NCBI RefSeq assembly: GCF_020172685.1
Contig: NZ_CP083986.1
Coordinates: 4,003 to 26,299, forward strand
Direction of reading: 5' to 3'
DNA from: [Mycobacterium] nativiensis
GTDB taxonomy: Bacteria > Actinomycetota > Actinomycetes > Mycobacteriales > Mycobacteriaceae
Length of the DNA stretch: 22,297 bases
Shown here: positions 9,766 through 18,049 of the stretch, piece by piece
How the letters are laid out: each line of letters opens with the position of its first letter
Numbering within the stretch: the first letter of the stretch is position 1
Program-made: the position numbers and the translations under genes
Notes under the pieces: model-generated
What the model saw: the letters and a program-made list of their open reading frames with translations, nothing else
Databases searched by the model: none
What the model was told of the DNA's origin: nothing

Positions 9766-9800
9766 GTGGGGCACCTGCGCCTGTCGCGCAGACACCCCAC
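9766..9800 (-). terminator. Stem-loop between esxC and espG2 (attenuator or mRNA-stabilising hairpin)
   Basis: GTGGGG (9766-9771) pairs with CCCCAC (9795-9800) and CTGCGC (9775-9780) with GCGCAG (9786-9791), separated by a symmetric 3x3 internal loop and closed by the 5-nt loop CTGTC. All twelve outer and inner pairs are Watson-Crick. It lies 11 bp after the esxC stop. There is no U-tract, so full intrinsic termination is uncertain. The position suits partial termination or 3'-end protection of an esxD-esxC transcript. Confidence 0.5.
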
Positions 9801-9811
9801 CTCGACGACGA

Positions 9812-10096
9812 TCAGAAGAGGCTGTTGATCGTCTGGTCGGTCTGCATGGCCCCTTCCAACACGGAGCCGATGGTGGACCCGTGCTGGCTGATGGTCTCGA
9901 TCAGGCCCTGCAGGCCGGAGAGCATCTGTGCCTGGGCTTCGAAGAACCCGGTGGCGCCGTGGCCGGCGAAGTACTCCGTCAGCATCTGGGTGAGCTGGTG
10001 GGAGTCCGCGTGGATCTGGTCCAGGGTGCCGGCGCTGCTGATCACGCTGTGGGCTTGATCGGCGACGGGGCCGGGGTTGTAAGTGATGCCATCCAT
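9812..10096 (-). CDS. esxC: EsxC, WXG100-family ESX-2 substrate
   Basis: A 94-residue helical-hairpin protein secreted as a heterodimer with EsxD. The two predicted helices (about 10-45 and 54-90) are joined by a turn GHGATGFFEAQ in which the canonical WXG is replaced by TGFF (G50-F51-F52), as I recall for M. tuberculosis EsxC. The segment AQAQMLSGLQGLIET is strongly reminiscent of Rv3890c. ATG at 10096 has AAAGGA about 10 nt upstream. It follows esxD by 45 bp. No C-terminal YxxxD/E export signal is visible, so the partner or another protein would supply it. Confidence 0.95.
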   Translation of the reverse strand: MDGITYNPGPVADQAHSVISSAGTLDQIHADSHQLTQMLTEYFAGHGATGFFEAQAQMLSGLQGLIETISQHGSTIGSVLEGAMQTDQTINSLF

Positions 10097-10141
10097 GGGG
10101 ATCGTGTCCTTTCGAGTACGGGGGTGGGGGCCTAAGGTTTT

Positions 10142-10459
10142 CTAGGCGGACTGTCCGCCGAAGAGCGAGTGGAAGGCGTGCTCGGAGTGGGATTCGTGGG
10201 ACTCCATCAGGGCAGCGGCCTGGTTGAGGCCCTCGGTCAGGCGGGTGCCGCCGATGAGGACCTTCTGCATGTCTTCGTGGATCTGGGCGGCGGTGGCGTA
10301 CGAGGCCTTGGAGCCTGCGCCGTCCCACGTCCCGGCGCCCAGAATGTTCTCGTGGTCGGCCAGGTACTGATTGGCGATAGCCTGCGCGTGCTCGATGTGC
10401 TGGCTCAGCTTCGACGCGGTGTTCCGCATCAGCTCCGGTGTGACGACAATGGCTGCCAT
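10142..10459 (-). CDS. esxD: EsxD, WXG100-family ESX-2 substrate
   Basis: A 105-residue WXG100 protein, partner of EsxC. Two helices flank the classical turn with WDG at W45-D46-G47 (GAGTWDGAGSKASY). The C-terminal half (VLIGGTRLTEGLNQAAALM) matches the Rv3891c pattern. ATG at 10459 is preceded by a near-perfect Shine-Dalgarno AAGGAGGAA at optimal spacing, the strongest in the locus, consistent with high expression. A sigma-A-like promoter lies about 60-85 bp upstream of the start. No YxxxD/E motif is seen at the C-terminus. Confidence 0.95.
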   Translation of the reverse strand: MAAIVVTPELMRNTASKLSQHIEHAQAIANQYLADHENILGAGTWDGAGSKASYATAAQIHEDMQKVLIGGTRLTEGLNQAAALMESHESHSEHAFHSLFGGQSA

Positions 10460-10516
10460 CGATTCCTCCTTGGTTGTAGATCAACCCCCCGGGTTCGGCG
10501 GGCCATGCCTGGCGGT

Positions 10517-10545
10517 AGTGTATTTGCTCCTCCGGGATGTGTCGA
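10517..10545 (-). promoter_or_regulatory. Sigma-A-like promoter for esxD-esxC
   Basis: On the minus strand TCGACA (10545-10540, one mismatch to TTGACA) is followed by a 17-nt spacer and TACACT (10522-10517, fits TANNNT). It lies in the 114-bp gap between the PPE69-like gene and esxD and would give a leader of about 50 nt that includes the strong AAGGAGGAA site. Both elements and the spacing are close to optimum. Confidence 0.55.
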
Positions 10546-10573
10546 TTCACCCCGTGCGCGGTGAACTCGCAGC

Positions 10574-11758
10574 TCACACGCGGTCATCGACCACCCGCAC
10601 CGTGTTGGTTCGGTCGGATGAGCGATTGTCGCCGCCCTTGCCGCCCGCCCCGGCGCCGTGCGCAATCGGCATTCCGCCCATCCCGCCGCCGGTGGCGGTG
10701 GTGGTTACCCGCTGGGATTCGACGGAGCCCAGCGCACCGGCGGGCCGCAGCCCGACCGGCCGGCCGCCCGCGGATTCGAACGCGCTCACGGGTCGGGTGA
10801 ACGCGGACACCGGTGCACCGGCCCCACCGCCGCCGACCCCCACGCCGGGGGAGGCCGTCGCGCTGGTCAGCATCGCGGTGGCGGGCACTCCGCCGGCCGC
10901 TGCGGGATTGAGCGCCCCGCCGAGCATGCTCGGGTTCATGAACATGCCCATCATCGACTGCATCGGGCCCATCATGGTTTGCGGCACCTGAGTCAGCATT
11001 TGCGGCGCCTGCATCAGCGTCGAGCCGATCTGCTGCACCGGGCCTAGCAGCGAGCTCATCTCGCCGCCCATGCCCTGGGCGGCGGAGGCGCCCTGGCCGG
11101 CGGCGTTGTTGGCCGCCGAGCCGCCCGCATAGGCGGCGCGCATGGCGCCGCCGGCCGCAGTTTGAGCCGACGCCTCTCCGACCGCGCTGGCCGCCGCGGC
11201 CGGGGCCGCGGGGGAGGCGCCCATTCCGGCCACCGGGGCGGGAACGGTCAGGCTGGAGGTGAGGGCGGTCAGCGTCGCGCCATACGACGCACCCACCGCG
11301 GCGTTAGTGGGCCAGAAAACTCCGTAATACTGGTCCTCCAGCGCAATGATCCGAGGCGTCAACGCACCCCACACCCAGGGGTTGATGTCGTAGTCGGCGG
11401 CGGTCTCGACCCGGTTCTCGTCGCATTCCTGGAAGGTGCGCATGGTCCCGTAGGCCAGTTGGTAGGCCTCCACGGCCGCGGCCACGATGGGCCCTTTGAC
11501 GTCCACCCAGCCCGCCAGTCCGTGCAGGGCGACGTTGAGCATGGTCGCGTTGAGCGCCGAACCCGCCGATCCGGCGCCGATCCACCCCACCGAGGTCATC
11601 GCGGTGTTGATCGCCGACGCGATTCCAGAAGCGTGGTGGGCCACGCCGAGTGCCGTCCAGGCCGCGCCGTTGGTCAGCATGGTCGGAAGCCCCGCACCAC
11701 TCTTGATCAACATGTCGTTGGCCTCGGGTGTGCGGGCGGCCCACCCCGGGTCAGCCAT
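10574..11758 (-). CDS. PPE69: PPE69-like PPE protein
   Basis: A 394-residue ESX-2 substrate predicted to pair with the PE36-like protein and be bound by EspG2. The N-terminal PPE domain (about 1-175) begins ADPGWAARTPEANDMLIKSG, so the eponymous PPE is TPE (T10-P11-E12), as I recall for M. tuberculosis PPE69. After about residue 180 the protein becomes Ala/Gly/Met/Gln-rich and probably disordered, with MMGPMQSMMGMFMNPSML repeats around 255-275. It ends in a Gly-rich, charged tail (GAGAGGKGGDNRSSDRTNT followed by VRVVDDRV). ATG at 11758 is 3 nt after the PE stop; there is no separate Shine-Dalgarno, so translation is probably coupled. Gene order and both termini support orthology. Confidence 0.92.
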   Translation of the reverse strand: MADPGWAARTPEANDMLIKSGAGLPTMLTNGAAWTALGVAHHASGIASAINTAMTSVGWIGAGSAGSALNATMLNVALHGLAGWVDVKGPIVAAAVEAYQLAYGTMRTFQECDENRVETAADYDINPWVWGALTPRIIALEDQYYGVFWPTNAAVGASYGATLTALTSSLTVPAPVAGMGASPAAPAAAASAVGEASAQTAAGGAMRAAYAGGSAANNAAGQGASAAQGMGGEMSSLLGPVQQIGSTLMQAPQMLTQVPQTMMGPMQSMMGMFMNPSMLGGALNPAAAGGVPATAMLTSATASPGVGVGGGGAGAPVSAFTRPVSAFESAGGRPVGLRPAGALGSVESQRVTTTATGGGMGGMPIAHGAGAGGKGGDNRSSDRTNTVRVVDDRV

Positions 11759-11761
11759 CGG

Positions 11762-12064
11762 CTAGCCGGTGATGGCGGCGGTGGCGGCTCGCAGCGCCTC
11801 GGTGGCGCTGTAGACGCCTGCCGCGGTGGCCTGCGCGCCGGAGAACAACCCGCGCTGGGCCGAATGCTCGGAGACGATGCCGAGGTATTCGGTTCCGGAG
11901 GCCAGCAGGGCCGCCTGGAACGCGATCGAATCGGGGTCGTTGCCCATCGGCAGTACCCCGAGCAGGGCCGGAGCGGCTGAGGAGGCGGCCGCAGCCGTTT
12001 CCGCGGTGATGCCCGCTTCGACTCCCGACGACGCCAGGACAGCTTCCGGTTCCACAGAGAACAT
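11762..12064 (-). CDS. PE36: PE36-like PE protein
   Basis: A 100-residue PE-domain protein with no C-terminal extension: two helices forming a hairpin that pairs with the PPE protein. The PE motif is present as VEPEAV (P6-E7). The T7SS export signal YxxxE is visible at the C-terminus (Y85 to E89, VYSATEA), the only clear signal among the ESX-2 substrates here. ATG at 12064 has a perfect GGAGG six nt upstream. It begins a substrate sub-operon after a 106-bp gap from eccC2 containing a candidate promoter. M. tuberculosis PE36 is annotated shorter (about 77 aa), which may reflect a different start or a real difference. Confidence 0.9.
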   Translation of the reverse strand: MFSVEPEAVLASSGVEAGITAETAAAASSAAPALLGVLPMGNDPDSIAFQAALLASGTEYLGIVSEHSAQRGLFSGAQATAAGVYSATEALRAATAAITG

Positions 12065-12120
12065 GTCGTTTCCTCCCTATACCTGATCGCCGAAACACTG
12101 ACGCGGGCAGGTCGGACTGA

Positions 12121-12150
12121 ATACTAAACCCAAGCGGCGGCCTGCGTCAC
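12121..12150 (-). promoter_or_regulatory. Candidate internal promoter for PE36-PPE69
   Basis: On the minus strand GTGACG (12150-12145, TGAC core of the -35) is followed by an 18-nt spacer and TAGTAT (12126-12121, fits TANNNT). The predicted leader is about 50-55 nt and carries the GGAGG of the PE gene. A short palindrome TTCAC-CGAT-GTGAA (12151-12164) sits directly upstream, just after the eccC2 stop, and might be an operator or a weak hairpin. Confidence 0.35.
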
Positions 12151-12170
12151 TTCACCGATGTGAATACCGA

Positions 12171-15100
12171 TTACTCGTGCTCAAAACTGTGGATCATCGA
12201 CGACGGCACGCCCACCAGAACGCCCTCGACATCGGAATCGTCCTTGACCAGCAGACCCCGCCCGGCCGGCAGGGCTTGAGCGCGCATCGTGCGGTTGACC
12301 TTGTTCTGCGGGTCGTTGTCCATGAACAGGGTCGGCACTTTGGCAGTGCGCTGAGTCTTCACCCAGGGGTCCATCTCGAGCTGCCCGAAGTTGGAGGAGT
12401 TGCGGGTGGTGAAGACGTGCAACCCGATCTGGCGTCCCCGTTCCATCAACTTCCACAGCGCCGCGCCGACGGGCGGCTTGGCCGGATGGATCTGTGCCGG
12501 ACGCAGGTCCTGCACGTCGTCGATCAACACGAAGTGGCGTGGGCCCTCCCAGGGTTTGAGCGCCCGCAGCTCCTCCTGGGTCAGACCCTTGGCGGGCAAT
12601 CGGGGCAGCAGCACCTGTTGCGCCAGCGTGGTGAGCGCCTCGTCGATTTCGTCCTGGTCGTAGGCGTAGACGTTGACGTAGCCGGGCCCCTGCAGGTCAC
12701 GCAGTGGCCCGGTCTTCGGGTCGATGATGGTGATCTGCGCCTGCTGCGGCGTGAACCGCGCCATCACGGCTTCACCGATCGCGGCCAGGGTGGCGCTCTT
12801 GCCGCACAGCGCACGGCCCAGGATCATCATCCCGGGGTGTTCGCCCAGGTCGAGTGGCACCGGCAACAGGTCGTGCTGCTCTCCGATCGCGAACGCGATC
12901 GACGGCGCGGACTGGGCCGGTGGCCGCTGCGCGACGTCGTAGGCCAAAACCTCCGACAGCGCCACGGCCGACGGAAGCCGCTTCAGCGTGGCGTGCTTGG
13001 CCACGCCGGCGACCGCGGCGACCTGGGCGCCGAGTTCGCGGGTCCCGATCCGGGTGCCGTCCGGTCCGCACAGTTCCGGCAGGCCGATGAGCATCTCGTG
13101 CAGGGATTCGGTGAGCCCGAAACCGGGCCGGTTCACGGTGCGCTTCGCGGCGTCACGGGCGTCGAGGGAGGCGGTGCCCATCTCGTTCTCACCCGGGTTC
13201 TGCAGCCGCAGCTGAATCCGGACGTCGGAGTTCTGCAGCAGCGTCTGGCGCTGGCCGTGAATCCAGCCTGAGGCACTGGTCATCAGGTGGACGCCGTATT
13301 CCGGTCCGACGCTGCTGAGCGCGATGATCCGGTCACCGAGCACCGTATCGGCGCTGTAGAGGTCCGAGAAGTCGTCGATGACCAGGAACACGTCGCCGTA
13401 GGGGTCGCCCGGGTCGGTGCCGCCGAGGCCGGGTCCTCCGGACCCGAAGCGACGCTCCCGGAACTCGTTGATGTCGATCTTGTCCCGCCGGAACGTGTCC
13501 TGACGCGAGCTGATCAGTGCGGCCATGGTGGCCACGGTGCGTTCCACGCCCTCGCGGTCGGTGGGCGAGACGATGTCGGCCACGTGCGGCAGTGTTTCGG
13601 CGTAGGCCAACGTGGCGCCGCCGACACAGAAGAACGTCAGCCGCGCCGGGGCGTACATCAGCGCCGCCGAACACATCAGTGTCATCAGAGTGGTGGTCTT
13701 GCCGCGGCTCTTGGCCCCGACCACCATGACGTTGCTGCGCAATACGTCAACCGAGTGCACCAGCTGTTGGGCGTCCTCGGGGATGTCCTCGATCGCCAGC
13801 GGCCAGACCAGCCCGGGGTTGCGGCCGTAGTCGACATCCCAGGGCCTGCCCCGATACAGCTGCACCAACGTGTCGACCGCCTCGGAGATCTCCAGCGGAG
13901 CCAACCACGGTAGGTGCGGTGCCTTGCGGTCCGCCGCCATCAGCGACTCGCGCAGCACATCGACGATCTTCTTCTTTTTGAAACCGTCTTCGTGCAACAG
14001 GAATTCGTCGGGTTCGGCGTCGGTGGACGACATGTCCTGCAGTGCTTGGGCGTCCGCCTCGTCCAGCGGCTGATACTTCCAGGTGTAGAGCCGCGGCTTG
14101 GTCAGCGTCATGTCGAGGGTCTTGGTCGTGGCTTTGCGCTTGGGCACGACGAACGGCGCCGACAGGTAGAAGCAGCGGAACGGGTCCAGGTCGCGCGGGC
14201 CGACTTTGAGCAGCGCGAAGCCGTTCTCCTTCGACGGCAGGTGATAGGCCGCGTCCGACCCGATCACCTCGCGACTGTCATCACCGGACTCGGCGCGCAG
14301 CGCCACCCGGAACGCGATGTTGGACTTGACCTTCTGCAGCGACGACAGGTCCAGGCGCTGCCCGCCGAGCATGAAGAAAACGTTGGCGCCGCGGCCTTCC
14401 TGGCCGATGTGGATGATGAGGTCGATCCAGCGTCCGTGGTTCTGGAACAACTCGAGGTATTCGTCGATCACCACCAGCAGGATCGGCACCGGTTCCAGGT
14501 CCCGGCCGGCCAGCCGGATCTCCTCGTAGTCGTTGGCGTCGCGCGCACCGACGGAGTTGAACAGTCGGTACCGCCGGGCGATCTCGCCGTCGATGGCACG
14601 GCGCATCCGCTCGGCGAGATGCCGTTCGTCCTTGCCGAGGTTGGACAGCGCCGCAGACACGTGCGGTATGCCGAGGATGTCCTGGGCGGCGGACTCGAAC
14701 TTCATGTCGACGAAGATCACGTTGAAGGTCTCCGGCGAGTGGGTCAACGCGATGCCGTAGACCAACGACAGGAAGAACTCCGACTTGCCCGAACCGCTGG
14801 TGCCGATCACCACCGAGTGAAAGCCGAAGCCGCCGAAGTCTTTTGCGCGCAGCACCACGTTCTGCAACTCGCCGTTGGGCTTGGCGCCCACCGGGATCTC
14901 GGCCCACCGCTCGTCGCCGCGACTGCGTCGATCGGCCCACAGCCGGTCGACGTTCAGTTCCCGGGCGTCGTCGATACCCAACGCGCGCAGCAGTTCCAGG
15001 GCGCCGCTGCCGGAGTCGGTGACGTCCACGCTGGCCGTGGGCGACCAGCGCGCCATCGCCCGGGCGTAGCGGTAGGCGCGTGGCACCGACAGTTGATCGT

Positions 15101-16385
15101 CGTGCGCGAAGAACTTCCCGCCGGCACGCAGCATTGGCGGCAGCGAGGCGGTCCTCTTGCCGCCCTGGCCGGCCCTGTGGTGCGCCGGGGCCGCTTCGTC
15201 GGTCCGGCCGTGACGCGCCGGATGATCGGCGAGCTCGAAGATCTCATCGCGCCCGAACCCGACACCGCTGCCGAGCCGCGACGCGACCCGCAGCACCGTG
15301 ATGCCTTCCTTGCCGACCCGGCCCACCACGCTCTCCCACGCCTCGGGGCTGCCGGTGTTGTCGTCGACGATCACCCAGTGCGGCCCCAGGTCGTGCTCCT
15401 TGCCGCCGGTCTCCAGGGCCGAGCCCATGGTCGTCGGACTCGGCTGCGAGGGCGGACGCCAGGCCCCGCGCTTGCCCTTCATGTGCAGGTCGGCCCCGAG
15501 CGTCGCCTCCAGTTCGGTGGGTGTGGTGAACACCAGCCGGCGCCACCCGCAGGCGTCGAAGAGCTCGTCGTGCTGGTTGTGCGGCAGCCAGACCATCCAC
15601 GACCACAATTCGGGATGACGGGTGACCACCATCAGCTTGAGGTCGAGCGGATTGTGGAAGACGGCCAGCGAACTGAGCACCGACCGCAGCAGGGAACGGA
15701 CCCGATCGAGGTCTTCGTCGACGAAGCTGAAGCCGGGGCGCGACTGCAGGTTGACCACCTTGGCGATGTCGCGGATCTTGCGCTGTTCCAGGATGAAATC
15801 GCGCAGCGCCTGCCCGGTGACCGGCTCCAGCTCCTCATCCACCGGTATCTCCGGCCACTGCACCGACAGCACCGAGTCGGGTGCGTGTTGCACGCCGACA
15901 CCCAGTCGCACATCCAGGAAGTCGGGGTCGGAGCGCCGACGTTCCCACATCTGCGGTCCGCCGATGATCGCGCCGAGCCCCTGTGGGCTGGAGTGCACCA
16001 ACTCCTGGGCTTTGCGCTGGGCGCAGACCGCCTTCTGGATCTCGTCGCGTTCGCCGTCGAGCGAGCGCAGGTAGCTGCGCCGGTTCTTCTCCTGCTCACC
16101 CCAGCTGATCTTGCGGGCCCGGCCGAAGCGCCCGGAGAACATCAGCATGCCCAGGCCGGCGAAACCCATCATCGGGAACATGCCCGAGCCCAGGTTGCGC
16201 ACGCCGGAGACGTAAAGCATCACGATCGTGCCGATCAGTGCTACCAGCAGCGCGGGCAGGCCGATCATCACCCACAGGTTGCGGGGCTCGCGCTCGGGCA
16301 GGGCGTCCGGCGCCCGCGGGGCGACCCGGACCGGCTTGGGTTCGGGGACCTGAAGTCGATTGGGAACGAAGGCGCGCTTGGACAT
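12171..16385 (-). CDS. eccC2: EccC2, FtsK/SpoIIIE-type motor ATPase of ESX-2
   Basis: A 1404-residue ATPase that recognises substrates and powers secretion; it is one continuous chain, as in ESX-2/3/4/5 and unlike split EccCa1/Cb1. Two N-terminal transmembrane helices (about 36-58 and 67-85) and a basic segment precede the stalk domain and three ATPase domains. Walker A: D1 GTSGSGKSE with K534, D2 GAKSRGKTT with K896, D3 GRALCGKSA with K1196. Walker B: D1 VVIDEYLEL with D641/E642 (competent); D2 LVIDDFSDL and D3 VLIDDVQDL have Asp in place of the catalytic Glu. This agrees with the view that D1 is the hydrolysing domain and that D2 and D3 have a substrate-binding or regulatory role. ATG at 16385 follows the eccB2 stop by 3 nt. 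The length nearly equals the roughly 1396 of M. tuberculosis EccC2. Confidence 0.97.
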   Translation of the reverse strand: MSKRAFVPNRLQVPEPKPVRVAPRAPDALPEREPRNLWVMIGLPALLVALIGTIVMLYVSGVRNLGSGMFPMMGFAGLGMLMFSGRFGRARKISWGEQEKNRRSYLRSLDGERDEIQKAVCAQRKAQELVHSSPQGLGAIIGGPQMWERRRSDPDFLDVRLGVGVQHAPDSVLSVQWPEIPVDEELEPVTGQALRDFILEQRKIRDIAKVVNLQSRPGFSFVDEDLDRVRSLLRSVLSSLAVFHNPLDLKLMVVTRHPELWSWMVWLPHNQHDELFDACGWRRLVFTTPTELEATLGADLHMKGKRGAWRPPSQPSPTTMGSALETGGKEHDLGPHWVIVDDNTGSPEAWESVVGRVGKEGITVLRVASRLGSGVGFGRDEIFELADHPARHGRTDEAAPAHHRAGQGGKRTASLPPMLRAGGKFFAHDDQLSVPRAYRYARAMARWSPTASVDVTDSGSGALELLRALGIDDARELNVDRLWADRRSRGDERWAEIPVGAKPNGELQNVVLRAKDFGGFGFHSVVIGTSGSGKSEFFLSLVYGIALTHSPETFNVIFVDMKFESAAQDILGIPHVSAALSNLGKDERHLAERMRRAIDGEIARRYRLFNSVGARDANDYEEIRLAGRDLEPVPILLVVIDEYLELFQNHGRWIDLIIHIGQEGRGANVFFMLGGQRLDLSSLQKVKSNIAFRVALRAESGDDSREVIGSDAAYHLPSKENGFALLKVGPRDLDPFRCFYLSAPFVVPKRKATTKTLDMTLTKPRLYTWKYQPLDEADAQALQDMSSTDAEPDEFLLHEDGFKKKKIVDVLRESLMAADRKAPHLPWLAPLEISEAVDTLVQLYRGRPWDVDYGRNPGLVWPLAIEDIPEDAQQLVHSVDVLRSNVMVVGAKSRGKTTTLMTLMCSAALMYAPARLTFFCVGGATLAYAETLPHVADIVSPTDREGVERTVATMAALISSRQDTFRRDKIDINEFRERRFGSGGPGLGGTDPGDPYGDVFLVIDDFSDLYSADTVLGDRIIALSSVGPEYGVHLMTSASGWIHGQRQTLLQNSDVRIQLRLQNPGENEMGTASLDARDAAKRTVNRPGFGLTESLHEMLIGLPELCGPDGTRIGTRELGAQVAAVAGVAKHATLKRLPSAVALSEVLAYDVAQRPPAQSAPSIAFAIGEQHDLLPVPLDLGEHPGMMILGRALCGKSATLAAIGEAVMARFTPQQAQITIIDPKTGPLRDLQGPGYVNVYAYDQDEIDEALTTLAQQVLLPRLPAKGLTQEELRALKPWEGPRHFVLIDDVQDLRPAQIHPAKPPVGAALWKLMERGRQIGLHVFTTRNSSNFGQLEMDPWVKTQRTAKVPTLFMDNDPQNKVNRTMRAQALPAGRGLLVKDDSDVEGVLVGVPSSMIHSFEHE

Positions 16386-16388
16386 TCG

Positions 16389-17888
16389 CTAGTGCCCTCC
16401 CGGGATGCCCGGCTGGTTGTTGGGTGCCACCGGCAGCACCGCCCCGGTGGCCGGCAGGGTGTCGCGAGCGAGCAGTGCGGCGTGCCGGGACAGTTCCGGG
16501 CCGGACGCAAAGGTGCGCAGCAGGGGCCACGGTGCCTGCTGCGCGGAGTTCGGGTCCAGGCCCAGGCCGCGCAGGGTCTCCTCTTCGGGGGCAATTCCGA
16601 ATCGAACGCCGTTGGGGGACACCCAGAACAGGGATTCGCGGGAATCGGAGTCGAGCAATTCACTGGTCGAGCTGACGAAATTGGTCGCCCCGGGCAGCAC
16701 CAGCACCTGGTTGGCCACCACCGATCCAGGGCCGCGATCGTCGCGCACCAGGTGGACGATGCGGTTGTCCATTCCCGGTGACACCGGCAGCCCGCGCCCG
16801 TTGTACAGCGTGATGCGGGCCTGACGATCGCTTGAGGCCTTCTCCCAACCGACACAGGTCGTCGGGTCGGCGGCACTGTCGACGAACTTCAACCGGCTGT
16901 TCGGGTAGTACTCGACCGGCAGATTGCTCACCTCGGGGATGTTGACCAGCTTGTCCGGGCTGACCACCAACGGCGCCACCGATCCGAACGAGTTCGCGCT
17001 GCGGATCAGGTCGGCCACGAAGCTGGTGATCTTCTGCACCCCGTCGGGCAGCAACACGTAGAACTGCGAACCGCCGCCGGCGGTGCGGGTCTCCAGCACC
17101 GCACCGACCTGCGAACCGGGCACCCACGGCGACGGCGTGCCCGCGAACGGGATCACCGGAACGCGCAGCGGTTCGGTACTGGGTAGGGCGTCGAACAGTG
17201 CCCGTGACATCTCCACCGGCACCGTTGTTCCCGGGTCGATCCCCAGGCTCAGGGTTATCGCCCGATCCGCCGGATTCACCTGGGAACGTTTGCCGCCCCA
17301 GATGACGTAGGTCGCGCCCTGGAAGCGGGTCAATACCCCGGCATCGGGGGCCAACGGTGCCGCGCGGCCGCTGCGGGTCAGTGATCCCGCGATCGCGGTC
17401 ACCACCGGCGGTTCGGCACGGCGCGGTGAACCCGCGGTGTCGCAGACGGCCCACGCCGACGGTGCGCCGGTACTGGGGACCAGTGCCGGTGGGGCGCCGG
17501 GGATACCGATCAGCGGGCCGGTCGGGTACTTCGCGATCTCGGCGGGCTTGACCCAAGTGGGCAGCTCCGCAGCGCCGATCGCCAGCCGCGCGGAGGTCAT
17601 GTTCAGCGCCGGATACAGCCGCCCGTTGATGCGCGCATAGATCGCGCCGGAGTCGCGGTCGCCGACGATCGCCGACGTTCGCACGATTCCGGCCGGGCGC
17701 AACACGTTCAGCAGCAGCATCCAGCCCATGCCGATGAAGATCAACACGATGGACAGCACGATCGCGGCGGTCTGCTTGCGGTCGTCGTGTTTCATCCGCA
17801 CCGAGAACTTGGTGGTAGCCGCGCGCAGCCGTCGGTTGTAGAACAGGTGACCGGAGTTCTGGTCCCGGCTCGACAGACTCAGCGGCAT
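16389..17888 (-). CDS. eccB2: EccB2, periplasmic ESX-2 core component
   Basis: A 499-residue single-pass membrane protein that dimerises or trimerises in the periplasm atop the ESX channel. A basic cytosolic N-terminus (SSRDQNSGHLFYNRRLRAAT) precedes one transmembrane helix (about 41-62, IVLSIVLIFIGMGWMLLLNV) and a large periplasmic domain with a pair of Cys (WAVCDTAG and TTCVGWE) likely disulfide bonded, plus R1-R4-type repeats typical of EccB. ATG at 17888 has AAGGAG about 10 nt upstream. It is the first gene of the ESX-2 operon; the operon promoter should lie in 17889-18012, where I see only a weak TATTGT -10 candidate. It is divergent from the effector-like gene at 18050. Confidence 0.96.
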   Translation of the reverse strand: MPLSLSSRDQNSGHLFYNRRLRAATTKFSVRMKHDDRKQTAAIVLSIVLIFIGMGWMLLLNVLRPAGIVRTSAIVGDRDSGAIYARINGRLYPALNMTSARLAIGAAELPTWVKPAEIAKYPTGPLIGIPGAPPALVPSTGAPSAWAVCDTAGSPRRAEPPVVTAIAGSLTRSGRAAPLAPDAGVLTRFQGATYVIWGGKRSQVNPADRAITLSLGIDPGTTVPVEMSRALFDALPSTEPLRVPVIPFAGTPSPWVPGSQVGAVLETRTAGGGSQFYVLLPDGVQKITSFVADLIRSANSFGSVAPLVVSPDKLVNIPEVSNLPVEYYPNSRLKFVDSAADPTTCVGWEKASSDRQARITLYNGRGLPVSPGMDNRIVHLVRDDRGPGSVVANQVLVLPGATNFVSSTSELLDSDSRESLFWVSPNGVRFGIAPEEETLRGLGLDPNSAQQAPWPLLRTFASGPELSRHAALLARDTLPATGAVLPVAPNNQPGIPGGH

Positions 17889-17894
17889 GCCTTG

Positions 17895-18047
17895 CTACTC
17901 CTTCGACGCACGCTCTGCGGTCATGCGGTAGCCCGGGGTGGCCGCCTGGTCGGGGGACAACCGCACCGCGACGACAATACTGGCCTCAGCCTGCGGGAAC
18001 CAGTCACTTGTGATGACGCGATAACGCCGACACGCGTACCTTTTGCG
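17895..18047 (-). pseudogene. Probable 3' remnant of a lost gene upstream of eccB2
   Basis: A 50-codon open stretch on the minus strand ends in TAG at 17897-17895, 6 nt before the eccB2 start. Its conceptual product looks like a natural C-terminus: ITSDWFPQAEASIVVAVRLS, then PDQAATPGYRMTAERASKE. Across its last 37 codons third positions are strongly G/C (about 31 of 37 by hand count), as in real genes here. There is no in-frame ATG, GTG or TTG near its beginning, and an in-frame TAG (18050-18048) closes it exactly at the start of the divergent effector-like gene. The likely reading is the surviving tail of a gene that once preceded eccB2, cut when the neighbouring module arrived. Alternatives: chance open frame in high-GC DNA, or an unusual-start small ORF. 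Confidence 0.4.
18013..18042 (+). promoter_or_regulatory. Promoter with leaderless geometry for the effector-like gene
   Basis: ATGACG (18013-18018, TGAC core) is separated by 18 nt from TACCTT (18037-18042, fits TANNNT), which is followed by exactly 7 nt and then the ATG at 18050. No Shine-Dalgarno is present before that ATG, which agrees with a leaderless transcript. It overlaps the gene remnant on the opposite strand. Confidence 0.5.
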
Positions 18048-18049
18048 CT

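Noticed and set aside
9741..10577. A minus-strand frame starting with GTGA overlap at the PPE69 stop and running through esxD and esxC.
   Set aside because: The overlap looks like coupling, but most of the frame is out-of-phase reading of two certain genes, and its first 40 codons cover the esxD promoter and ribosome binding site.
13914..16781. A 955-codon open frame on the plus strand opposite eccC2, and other long antisense frames opposite eccE2, mycP2 and eccD2.
   Set aside because: They mirror high-GC genes with clear conserved motifs on the minus strand; their products are rich in Arg, Gly, His and Gln without domain features.
1029..17888. Assignment of the locus to ESX-1, ESX-3 or ESX-5.
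   Set aside because: Gene order with eccB first and eccA last, EsxC/EsxD features, PPE with TPE, and the MinD-like gene between espG and eccD fit ESX-2.
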